DNA from: Treponema sp.
Lineage (GTDB): Bacteria > Spirochaetota > Spirochaetia > Treponematales > Treponemataceae
Length of the DNA: 7,324 bases
NCBI GenBank assembly: GCA_016297415.1
Contig: JAEDGQ010000092.1
Location: 1 to 7,324 of the forward strand
Direction: 5' to 3'
This document shows positions 1-5,643 of the stretch, piece by piece (position 1 is the first letter of the stretch; each line of letters starts with the position of its first letter). Under the pieces are notes generated by a model, which saw only the letters and a program-made list of their open reading frames with translations, was not told where the DNA came from and ran no database searches. The translations under genes and the position numbers were made by a program.

Positions 1-46
1 TTTCACTCCTTTGCGCCATTTTCAATATAAAATCGGTTATAATGCG

Positions 47-74
47 TTTGCCCTATATGACGATTGTTTATAAT
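47..74 (+). promoter_or_regulatory. Candidate sigma70-type promoter for the TPR lipoprotein gene
   Basis: A perfect TATAAT lies at 69-74, with TTTGCC at 47-52 as a possible -35 and a 16-nt spacer. Transcription would start near 81 and leave a leader of about 19 nt before the ATG at 100. Another perfect TATAAT at 38-43 has no good -35 partner, so it may be a second start site or chance in A+T-rich DNA. Sequence match only. Confidence 0.45.
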
Positions 75-99
75 TTTTCAAAATGATATATTAGGGATT

Positions 100-501
100 A
101 TGAATAAAAGAACTTTATTTTTAATTATTTCTGCTGTAGTTCTCACAGCATTTAATTCCTGTGGTTCTGTACCAAAAAACATTCCTGAAAACATTACTGC
201 CCAGGAACTTATCCAGAACGGACAGTCTAATTTTGAAGCAGGAAATTACAAAGCAGCCCTTATATGGTACAACACAGCCGTAGAACGTTATGCTGACTGG
301 CCTTCAATCTATATTGAAGCCCGCTATGAAACAGCACATCTCTACATGAAGCAGAAAAAATATAATCTGGCCAAACCAATTTTTGAAGAAATCAGAAGCA
401 TGTATGCCAGCGCAGCTCTGGGAACATACCCTGCTTCATTCAATAAACTTGCAGAAATCGGTCTTGCAAAAATCGAAGAAAAGACAAACAAAAATAAATA
501 G
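100..501 (+). CDS. Small TPR-type lipoprotein, BamD-like in style
   Basis: A 133-residue envelope lipoprotein. Residues 1-20 form a signal peptide (Asn-Lys-Arg, then a hydrophobic run) ending in FNSC, so Cys21 is the likely lipidated residue; Phe at -3 fits the relaxed lipobox of spirochaetes. Residues about 34-102 form two TPR-like helical hairpins, with the pattern G-Q-x-N-F-x-A-G-N-Y-K-A-A followed by a Tyr/Ala-rich second pair ending in AKPIFEEI. Small lipid-anchored TPR proteins of this style include BamD (YfiO), which serves outer-membrane protein assembly, but this one is shorter than usual BamD and orthology is not shown. I chose ATG 100 because it directly precedes the signal peptide and has AGGG at 93-96; the in-frame TTG at 64 would put an unsuitable hydrophobic extension before it. 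The gene is monocistronic and converges with the VWA gene. Function unknown; a protein-interaction role in the envelope is inference. Confidence 0.85.
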   Translation: MNKRTLFLIISAVVLTAFNSCGSVPKNIPENITAQELIQNGQSNFEAGNYKAALIWYNTAVERYADWPSIYIEARYETAHLYMKQKKYNLAKPIFEEIRSMYASAALGTYPASFNKLAEIGLAKIEEKTNKNK

Positions 502-511
502 CCAGTCATAA

Positions 512-606
512 AAAAGGGGATGTCCAATAAGTAATGACTGTAGCGGTCATTGAGCCTGTCGAAGGGCTCAACCACCGCAAGTTGAACTTTTTGGACATCC
601 CCTTTT
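512..606. repeat. Palindromic dispersed element, copy 1 (complete)
   Basis: A 95-nt element bounded by perfect 16-bp inverted repeats, AAAAGGGGATGTCCAA at 512-527 and its complement at 591-606. The interior has further palindromes: AATGAC 533-538 with GTCATT 546-551, and TTGAGCC 550-556 with GGCTCAA 565-571 around an 8-nt loop; alternatively GCGGT 543-547 pairs with ACCGC 574-578 to extend the second stem. The reverse complement of 551-606 matches 7245-7300 without gaps at 48 of 56 positions, including a perfect 27-nt block (551-577 against 7274-7300). It encodes no protein. The form resembles REP or MITE-like non-autonomous elements. Mobility and copy number elsewhere cannot be judged from this window. 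Confidence 0.85.
512..606. terminator. Probable bidirectional rho-independent terminator between convergent genes
   Basis: The 16-bp arms lie 10 nt after the upstream stop codon (499-501) and 5 nt before the end of the opposing gene (612). The GGGG/CCCC base of the stem is followed by a T run on each strand: TTTT at 603-606 then CATTTTT on plus, and TTTTT then ATG on minus. The loop is much longer than in a textbook terminator, but the nested hairpins inside would bring the arms together. The function is inferred from position and structure. Confidence 0.6.
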
Positions 607-611
607 CATTT

Positions 612-1871
612 TTATCTTCCTCTGGCCGATTTGTCGTCAGGAACAATAATTGCATCAATCACTATATTTTTCTGCTTTGCCGTATCAGCAACCAGTTGTT
701 TTGTATATTTGCCGGTTCCTCTTGGAGAAGGATGTGGTTCCGCATCTCCAATAAGAATTATTTTTCTGTATGCTTCCTTCCTCCATCTGTAAAAAGTCAG
801 ACTTGCATACAGGGCTTCATATACTGCTTCAGGAATATCTCCTCCTTCATTTCCGTAGATTACAAAACTGTTAAGATTTTTTGTAAACACATCCATATTC
901 TGTGTAAATTCAAAACGTTTTACCGGAAGTCCCATAAGTCTGTATGTATCACCGTAATCTCTGTAAAGCAGAAGTCCGATTCTAAAATCCCCAAACTGAT
1001 TTAAGCTTGCCAGAAGCCGCGGAATCCATTCTTCCCTGAGTTTCTGAATATCATCTTTCATACTGCCTGTAGCATCAATTGCAAAAATAACATCAACCTT
1101 GTCTTTTTTTTCAATTCTTTCCAGACTATGCATAATGTCATCAACAATTGTTTCCGGGCCTTTCGAAAAACACATTTCACCACCGTTAAAGTTAGCAATA
1201 TCAGAGAAACTTGCAGCAGCAACAGGGTTGTAATCATCTGTCAGAATAATTGGTTCTTCAGGCTTTTCTTCCGGCAGAACATCATTTACCGGCAAAGGAA
1301 GTTTTTCTTCAACAGGCTTTTTTACAGCTTTTCCAAGATCAAACATAAAAGGATTGTCCGCAAAAGCTCCTGTATAATCCCCGTATTTTTTTTCAAAAGT
1401 ACGGATATTAATAAAAGTTCCTTTTCCGATTTTTAAGGTTCCATGCCGGCTCCACTGGTATCCCCAGGCAATTTCTGATGGAATGTAAATATGGAAGGCT
1501 TTGCCAAAAATTTCATCTTTTTCGGCAGTGGAGTCAATGAGGGAGTATTTTGAATATTGCGATTCAAGTTTTTTTCCGTTCAGGTAACGGATTTCATCTC
1601 CGTTAATGGTGTTGTATTCAAGAGCCCTGTAAGAATAATTTGCGTTGTTTCCGGCAGGATCTTTTGTTGTTTCAACAAGCATTACAGATTCCATTCCGCT
1701 TTTTTTTCTTATGTACAGGTGATATCCGGCTGCTGTATCAAAATTCTTTCCGTCTTCGTATTCAATGCGAATATCAGAGGCAGAAACCATCAGCGAAGGA
1801 GATGAACTTTGTGCTGTCAGCAACGAGAAAGTACAAGTCATTACAATAAAAGAAAATAAATACTTTTTCAT
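612..1871 (-). CDS. Secreted von Willebrand factor A (VWA) domain protein
   Basis: 419 residues. Residues 1-20 are a signal peptide (KKY, then a hydrophobic run ending LLTA before Gln21), which suggests cleavage by signal peptidase I and a periplasmic or surface location. Residues about 28-178 form an unrecognised beta-rich N-terminal region. Residues about 180-212 are a Lys/Pro/Glu-rich linker. The VWA domain runs from about 257 to the end. Its metal-ion site (MIDAS) is visible: D266-x-T268-x-S270 in IDATGSM, then the GGDIPEAVYEAL segment at 343-354 and GDAEPHP at 375-381. FRIGLLLYRDYGD at 296-308 is typical of bacterial VWA proteins. Such domains bind proteins through a coordinated divalent metal. 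The chain stops only about 12 residues after the last predicted core strand (VIDAIIV), so the final helix of a normal VWA fold seems absent, and repeat copy 1 abuts the stop codon. The ATG at 1871 has AAAGAAG just upstream as a weak ribosome site. The ligand is unknown. Confidence 0.9.
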   Translation of the reverse strand: MKKYLFSFIVMTCTFSLLTAQSSSPSLMVSASDIRIEYEDGKNFDTAAGYHLYIRKKSGMESVMLVETTKDPAGNNANYSYRALEYNTINGDEIRYLNGKKLESQYSKYSLIDSTAEKDEIFGKAFHIYIPSEIAWGYQWSRHGTLKIGKGTFINIRTFEKKYGDYTGAFADNPFMFDLGKAVKKPVEEKLPLPVNDVLPEEKPEEPIILTDDYNPVAAASFSDIANFNGGEMCFSKGPETIVDDIMHSLERIEKKDKVDVIFAIDATGSMKDDIQKLREEWIPRLLASLNQFGDFRIGLLLYRDYGDTYRLMGLPVKRFEFTQNMDVFTKNLNSFVIYGNEGGDIPEAVYEALYASLTFYRWRKEAYRKIILIGDAEPHPSPRGTGKYTKQLVADTAKQKNIVIDAIIVPDDKSARGR

Positions 1872-1980
1872 ACTTCTTTATCGGCAGATGTATCACTTCA
1901 AATTAGACAGAAAGGTTGTATATTTTTAATTTAATTGTGGTATAATAACTGTAATCAAAGATATTTTAAGAAAAATAAAA
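1872..1980. promoter_or_regulatory. Divergent intergenic region, 109 bp
   Basis: This A+T-rich gap separates the minus-strand VWA gene from the plus-strand helical protein/regulator/glycosidase set and must hold promoters for both. The plus-strand promoter is listed separately. For the minus strand I see only weak -10-like hexamers (TCTAAT near 1907-1902, TATACA near 1922-1917) without a clear -35. The octamer TTTAATTG at 1930-1937, just upstream of the plus -10, also occurs at 4652-4659, where it is one arm of a palindrome at the next promoter. It could be a shared regulator site, but it is short and A+T-rich. Confidence 0.5.
1916..1946 (+). promoter_or_regulatory. Extended -10 promoter for the 1981-4642 gene set
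   Basis: TGG immediately precedes a perfect TATAAT (1938-1946), which makes a TGnTATAAT extended -10 element. TTGTAT at 1916-1921 could serve as a -35, though the 19-nt spacer is long; extended -10 promoters tolerate a weak -35. The start would fall near 1953, giving a leader of about 28 nt before the ATG at 1981. The leader has no clear Shine-Dalgarno sequence, only an AAGAAAAATAAAA run. Confidence 0.6.
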
Positions 1981-3135
1981 ATGCTTTCAGAAAACAGTGA
2001 TTTTACATCAGTAGATTTAAGTGAATTTCTCGATAAAGATACCCTGCTCGAAGAAGAATCAGAAACAGGTATTGTCGTTTTAACTCCCCGCCAGAAAGTT
2101 ATCGTAGATGAATTAAAGCAGCGGGTTTCTATGTACAACCCGGAACGTCTTGAACAGTTCAACAAGCGAATGGCAGACCTCAGGCGTCTTAACGCTGACA
2201 TTGCAGAATTTCCATCTCTTCTTGCAAAAGCATATCTTACGGCAGAAACCCGCACTCCACAGAATCTGGTTGAACTTTTAGTAAGTGATTCTGAATACGG
2301 AGAAACAGTTCTGCAGCTTCCAAGTAAAGCAACTTTAGGAAAAGGCTTTCTGGTAGCAAAGATTCATACTTTTTCGTCCCTGACAAAACTTGCCATTCAG
2401 GTAAACCAGAGTGCAGAAGACAGTACAAAACTTTCGCCGGACCCTGAAGCTGCATTCAACGAAGAAGAAGTTCCTGTTATTGTTTCCAGCAAACTTATTC
2501 AGGCTTTTAAAGACGAAACAGCTTCCATGATGTTCCTGCTTCTGGCAGAAGATGTTTATCTTAATCTTGTAAAAGACAAATCCCTTGATATTGATTTCCG
2601 CAGACAGCTGGCAACTTCTCTTCTCCTTTTGTGGGAACACAGAGCAGACCAGAACATTACAGATATTTCACCTGTATTAACAAATGTATGGAAAGCACGG
2701 AGAACCCTTGCTCCTGCCTTCGGTACAATGATGGGTACAAGTGAACTTATTATGTTCTCTTTCCAGATGGATGAAGTATGGAGCAAGTTTATCCGTACTC
2801 AGCTGGAAAATCCTGAAGTAAATCAGGCAATGGAAGAATTCCTCTTTGGTATTTCTTACGAACATATTTCAAAATTAAAAAGACTTCTCAGAGAAAAAGG
2901 TATCGGCTCAATCGGTCGTGACGAAGTTTCAAAATTCCTTGGAGAAGATGTAAAAACCGATGTTCGTGAAGACTACAAAGATTTTTACACACAGTATTCA
3001 ATCCGCAGAGACAACGCCCGTGCCAGAAGCCGTCTTAATCTTGACGGACCCCACCGTACTCTGGAAGACCACTTTATCCGCTTCGTAATGGAACAGAACA
3101 GGGAGAAACAGAATAATGACAGTTTCGCAAAATAA
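1981..3135 (+). CDS. Conserved-looking helical cytosolic protein of unknown function
   Basis: 384 residues with no signal peptide or membrane segment, so cytosolic. I do not recognise a family. The sequence is highly charged and reads as almost entirely alpha-helical: an acidic N-terminus (residues 1-28), a helical stretch about 36-90 rich in Arg/Glu/Leu (PRQKVIVDELKQRV and NKRMADLRRL), a middle region 85-170, an Asp/Glu-rich loop near 145-165, then amphipathic helices to the C-terminus with a basic patch around 343-356 (RRDNARARSRL). No catalytic or nucleotide-binding motif stands out. The start is the first ATG after the extended -10 promoter. Its last 20 nt overlap the XRE-cupin regulator gene, which implies translational coupling and a shared job or stoichiometry. 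It could be a partner or co-regulator of that protein; this rests on gene order alone. Confidence 0.85.
   Translation: MLSENSDFTSVDLSEFLDKDTLLEEESETGIVVLTPRQKVIVDELKQRVSMYNPERLEQFNKRMADLRRLNADIAEFPSLLAKAYLTAETRTPQNLVELLVSDSEYGETVLQLPSKATLGKGFLVAKIHTFSSLTKLAIQVNQSAEDSTKLSPDPEAAFNEEEVPVIVSSKLIQAFKDETASMMFLLLAEDVYLNLVKDKSLDIDFRRQLATSLLLLWEHRADQNITDISPVLTNVWKARRTLAPAFGTMMGTSELIMFSFQMDEVWSKFIRTQLENPEVNQAMEEFLFGISYEHISKLKRLLREKGIGSIGRDEVSKFLGEDVKTDVREDYKDFYTQYSIRRDNARARSRLNLDGPHRTLEDHFIRFVMEQNREKQNNDSFAK
3100..3105 (+). promoter_or_regulatory. Ribosome binding site inside the upstream gene, sets the regulator start
   Basis: AGGGAG lies 10 nt upstream of ATG 3116, within the coding end of the preceding gene. 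It is one of the better Shine-Dalgarno matches in the window and supports 3116 as the true start, giving a 20-nt gene overlap. Confidence 0.6.
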
Positions 3136-3724
3136 GCAGTCTTCCGACGAAAAAAAAGTTCCGTACCACTTCGGTGAAAAACTCCGTACTGTCAGAGAAA
3201 AAAAAGGCTACACTCTTAAAGTTGTAGCTCAAAAAGCAGGTGTTTCAGAAAGTCTTGTAAGCCAGATTGAACGCAACAAAGTAAGTCCGGCAATTGATAC
3301 TTTATTAAACCTTGCTGATGTCCTTGATATAAACCTTGAATTTCTTTTTGATGAATATCACAAGGAACGGCCTGTAGAAATAATCAGAAATGGTGAACGA
3401 AGAACTATTTCTGAAGGCGAAGTAAATTACGAAGAAATTGCAGCTCCAAGCAGACACGACGGGGACCAGAAAATTGAAGAATATCTGGTTTCAATTCCTG
3501 TAAAAGGTCACACCCACAGAGGATCATATGGTCATCTGGGCAGAGAAATCGGCTACATTCTTGAAGGTCACTGTCAGCTGCAGTATGACAACGAAACCTA
3601 CGAGCTTTCCGCCGGCGACAGCGTAAGTTTTGCTGCAGGAGCACCTCACACTCTTATAAACACAGGTTTAATTCCAGTTAAAGCCCTATGGGTTGTAACT
3701 CCTCCACAGCGTTTTTCTCACTAA
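3116..3724 (+). CDS. XRE-family transcriptional regulator with C-terminal cupin domain
   Basis: A 202-residue one-component regulator. Residues about 18-74 form an HTH_3/XRE DNA-binding domain with the usual pattern: L-R-x-x-R-E-x-K-G-Y-T-L, then A-x-K-A-G-V-S-E-S-L-V-S-Q-I-E-R (40-53) carrying the recognition helix, and S-P-A-I-D-T-L-L-N-L-A (57-67). After a short link, residues about 125-195 form a cupin_2 barrel. The first motif appears as H132-x-H134 with E144 and G151, and the second as G167, G175, H178 and N182 in GAPHTLIN. In this family the cupin binds a small effector, often with a metal, and alters DNA binding; the ligand here cannot be read from sequence. The length is normal for XRE-cupin proteins. 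It sits between an unknown helical protein and a glycosidase-like lipoprotein, probably in one transcript, so autoregulation and control of those neighbours is a plausible inference. Confidence 0.93.
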   Translation: MTVSQNKQSSDEKKVPYHFGEKLRTVREKKGYTLKVVAQKAGVSESLVSQIERNKVSPAIDTLLNLADVLDINLEFLFDEYHKERPVEIIRNGERRTISEGEVNYEEIAAPSRHDGDQKIEEYLVSIPVKGHTHRGSYGHLGREIGYILEGHCQLQYDNETYELSAGDSVSFAAGAPHTLINTGLIPVKALWVVTPPQRFSH

Positions 3725-3733
3725 TTTTTTCTG

Positions 3734-4642
3734 ATGACACATCCTTCAAAAAAAGTTTTTTCCAGAAGCCTCTTCTTTTTATTGTTTGTATGGTTTGATT
3801 TAATTTTTTTTGGCTGTGCATCAACTTCAGTTCAAAATTCAAAACTGTCTGAGTCAGATACACAGGTCCTTCTGGAGGAAGAACTCTCCTGCCTTAACTG
3901 GCAGCAGCTTGCACCTGGCATTAACTGGACTAAAGTCCACAACTTCCGGATTCCAGTCATATTTCATATTGTAAAAATAAACCTTGATACTCCGGGGCTT
4001 ACCCTGAATCTTTATCCAGGTTCAAAAGCGTTCAAGCCTTCCTGGACAGATCCACAAAACAATACTGTACGGGGAATTAAAGGAATCACTTTTGCAGAAA
4101 AGACAAACTCTGTTGTAACAGTAAATACAACTCCCTATGAAAGAAATTCAATTCTTAAACGGAAACCTTCAGGCATAAACTTTTCAGAAGGAATTCAATA
4201 TGCACCTGCCCGGTCCCGTTACAGCGCACTGGCTTTTTATTCTGACAGCAATAATCATCTTCGGGCAAAAATAATCTACAGCCAGAGTGAAAAACTTGAA
4301 CCGGAAACAAAAGCAGTTTCCGGGGCTTTTTTTACCATCCTTAAAAACGGGGAAATTCAGCCTTTTAAAACTGATATTTTTGATTCAAGAACGGCAGCTG
4401 CTGTAAATGAAGACGGTTCTGTGCTCTGGCTTCTTGTGGCAGAAGGTGAACATAAAAATAAAAGCAGAGGTCTTTCCTATCCGGAATGTGCCTTTATTTT
4501 TAAAACTCTGGGAGCCCGGGAAGCCCTGGAATTTGACGGCGGCAGTTCAACTTCATTTTTTATAAATAATCACAACGCCCTCTCCTACGCTTCCCTTCTG
4601 CACAATAGTTCCTGGCTGGGATTTTCAATTAACAGCAATTAA
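3734..4642 (+). CDS. Phosphodiester glycosidase (NAGPA/DUF2233) family lipoprotein
   Basis: 302 residues. The N-terminus has basic residues, a hydrophobic run (about 13-26) and the lipobox FFGC, so Cys28 is the likely lipid anchor and the enzyme would face the periplasm or surface. The family core runs from about residue 75 to the end: the motif DSRTAAAVNEDG (217-228), the strand LWLLVAEGE, the GLSYPECAFIFKTLGA segment (246-260), and EFDGGSSTSFF (266-276), the hallmark DGG-S-S/T motif. The mammalian founder removes a capping GlcNAc from GlcNAc-1-phospho-mannose; bacterial members are thought to act on sugar-phosphodiester bonds in surface polymers, with substrates mostly unknown. The ATG starts 9 nt after the regulator's stop with no visible Shine-Dalgarno sequence, so coupling to upstream translation is likely. 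No other in-frame ATG could serve the signal peptide. Family assignment is firm; substrate is open. Confidence 0.92.
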   Translation: MTHPSKKVFSRSLFFLLFVWFDLIFFGCASTSVQNSKLSESDTQVLLEEELSCLNWQQLAPGINWTKVHNFRIPVIFHIVKINLDTPGLTLNLYPGSKAFKPSWTDPQNNTVRGIKGITFAEKTNSVVTVNTTPYERNSILKRKPSGINFSEGIQYAPARSRYSALAFYSDSNNHLRAKIIYSQSEKLEPETKAVSGAFFTILKNGEIQPFKTDIFDSRTAAAVNEDGSVLWLLVAEGEHKNKSRGLSYPECAFIFKTLGAREALEFDGGSSTSFFINNHNALSYASLLHNSSWLGFSINSN

Positions 4643-4659
4643 AACACGATGTTTAATTG
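4636..4659. repeat. A+T-rich inverted repeat across the glycosidase stop codon and the next -35
   Basis: CAATTAAA (4636-4643) and TTTAATTG (4652-4659) form perfect 8-bp arms around an 8-nt spacer. The left arm contains the stop codon of the glycosidase gene (4640-4642), and the right arm overlaps the first three bases of the putative -35 of the PilZ promoter. It could be an operator or a weak hairpin. It lacks the GC-rich stem and immediate T run of a strong terminator, though GATTTTT follows at 4665-4671. Confidence 0.5.
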
Positions 4660-4685
4660 ACGGTGATTTTTATATAAAGTATTAT
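4657..4685 (+). promoter_or_regulatory. Sigma70-type promoter for the PilZ gene, possibly leaderless
   Basis: TTGACG (4657-4662) and TATTAT (4680-4685) are separated by exactly 17 nt, the best -35/-10 pair in the window. The predicted start, about 7 nt after the -10, falls on or next to the A of ATG 4692. No Shine-Dalgarno sequence is present in the 20 nt before the ATG, in line with a leaderless transcript. An alternative -10 (TATAAA, 4673-4678) lacks a good -35. Confidence 0.6.
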
Positions 4686-4691
4686 TGAATT

Positions 4692-5579
4692 ATGGGTATT
4701 GCAACTTCGCAGCAGATACAGAAATATTACGATCAGTATCGCGATACAGAAATTACATTTACCAAAGATATTATTCGCGCAATCGGTCTTGATCCTCGTC
4801 AGATTTACATTAAATGTAGTCAGGGGCAGTGGCCTTGCATCATCAACTCTACTTCCTTTCAGCAGGCAAAAATTATTGTAGGAACAAGAGGTGGTGCATT
4901 TCAGGCGCTTTCAAATAAAGATACTTCCGGCATTAACCTTCGTTTCTGCTTTTTTGAAACAGAAACATCTCTTATGACTTTCTTCGTAGCAGGTCATGTT
5001 ACAAACATCGTTCCATACATGAATTCAAACGAACTGGCTGTTATTACTATTTCATTTACACAAAGACCGCCTGATGATCTTATCGAAGTAGTTGGCCGTC
5101 TTCTTGAAGCCAATTCAAATGCAATCCGCCGTCGTGAAGAACGCATCGTTATTAACGAAGATTCTAAACGCAAACTGAACCTCAACAAAGAAGAAGCAAT
5201 TATTGTTGTACAGAATGTACCTCGTCACTGTATTGTCCGGGATCTTTCATTCTCAGGAGCAAAAGTTATTCTTCTTGGACTTTCTCAGTTCCTCAAAAAT
5301 AAACCGGCTGCACTTCGCCTTGAATTCAGCGAGCCTTCCGAAACAATTCAGTTAAATGGTGTAATTGTTGCTGCAGAATTAATCCAGGGACGAAAAGACA
5401 TTGTTGCCTGCAGCATGAGTTTCTCAGAAAAGATGGTACCTCTTTCTTACAAACTTCATGTAAACAACTTCCTTACAGCAGTTCGCAAAACACAGCTGTC
5501 TGCCAGCGATCAGGTAGCAGCACAGAAGGCAGCTCAGGCCAGAATGATTGCAGAACAGAATGCCGCTGAAGATAAATGA
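4692..5579 (+). CDS. PilZ-domain cyclic di-GMP receptor
   Basis: 295 residues, cytosolic, no signal peptide. The C-terminal half (about 145-255) is a PilZ domain with both c-di-GMP signatures: R147-x-x-x-R151 in RRREER, and D184-x-S186-x-x-G189 in RDLSFSG. Both motifs being intact argues for real ligand binding. The N-terminal half (about 10-140) is a separate domain resembling the PilZ-like N-terminal modules of spirochaetal PilZ proteins (PlzA type), with the pattern S-x-x-Q-A-K-I-I-V-G-T-R-G-G-A-F (55-70) and a beta-rich stretch to 125. The tail (270-295) is Ala/Gln-rich and probably helical. Spirochaetal PilZ proteins affect motility and host association; the output partner here is unknown. 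It is the first gene after its own promoter, with no Shine-Dalgarno site. The TPR gene follows after 64 nt, so it may be cotranscribed and act downstream of the sensor, which is inference. Confidence 0.92.
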   Translation: MGIATSQQIQKYYDQYRDTEITFTKDIIRAIGLDPRQIYIKCSQGQWPCIINSTSFQQAKIIVGTRGGAFQALSNKDTSGINLRFCFFETETSLMTFFVAGHVTNIVPYMNSNELAVITISFTQRPPDDLIEVVGRLLEANSNAIRRREERIVINEDSKRKLNLNKEEAIIVVQNVPRHCIVRDLSFSGAKVILLGLSQFLKNKPAALRLEFSEPSETIQLNGVIVAAELIQGRKDIVACSMSFSEKMVPLSYKLHVNNFLTAVRKTQLSASDQVAAQKAAQARMIAEQNAAEDK

Positions 5580-5633
5580 TAAAACGGCCTCAAAAAGCCT
5601 CCTTTTCTCAGCATAAAAACTTTAGTTATATTC

Positions 5634-5637
5634 AGGA
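5634..5637 (+). promoter_or_regulatory. Ribosome binding site for the TPR protein
   Basis: AGGA within TTCAGGAAATTTT ends 6 nt before ATG 5644 and fixes the start of the TPR gene. The 64-nt gap before this gene shows no convincing promoter; a TATATT at 5627-5632 lacks a -35. It also shows no GC-rich terminator, so cotranscription with the PilZ gene is likely. Confidence 0.55.
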
Positions 5638-5643
5638 AATTTT

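Noticed and set aside
1..63. Possible remnant of an upstream gene
   Set aside because: No frame gives a recognisable protein end; the stretch looks like an A+T-rich intergenic promoter region.
64..99. TTG start at 64 for the first lipoprotein
   Set aside because: It adds 12 hydrophobic residues before a normal basic-hydrophobic lipoprotein signal and would overlap the best promoter -10; ATG 100 fits better.
534..1004. 156-residue plus-strand open frame
   Set aside because: It starts inside the palindromic element and is antisense to the VWA gene; its translation is Cys/Phe/Ser-rich with no domain, and the opposite strand has a clear signal peptide and VWA motifs.
4994..5188. Minus-strand open frame inside the PilZ gene
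   Set aside because: Shadow of the PilZ coding strand; low-complexity Arg/Ser translation, no ribosome site or promoter.
5581..5606. Possible terminator between the PilZ and TPR genes (GGC...GCC followed by TTTT)
   Set aside because: Only a 3-bp GC stem with mismatches to the flanking A/T pairs, so it is too weak to call.
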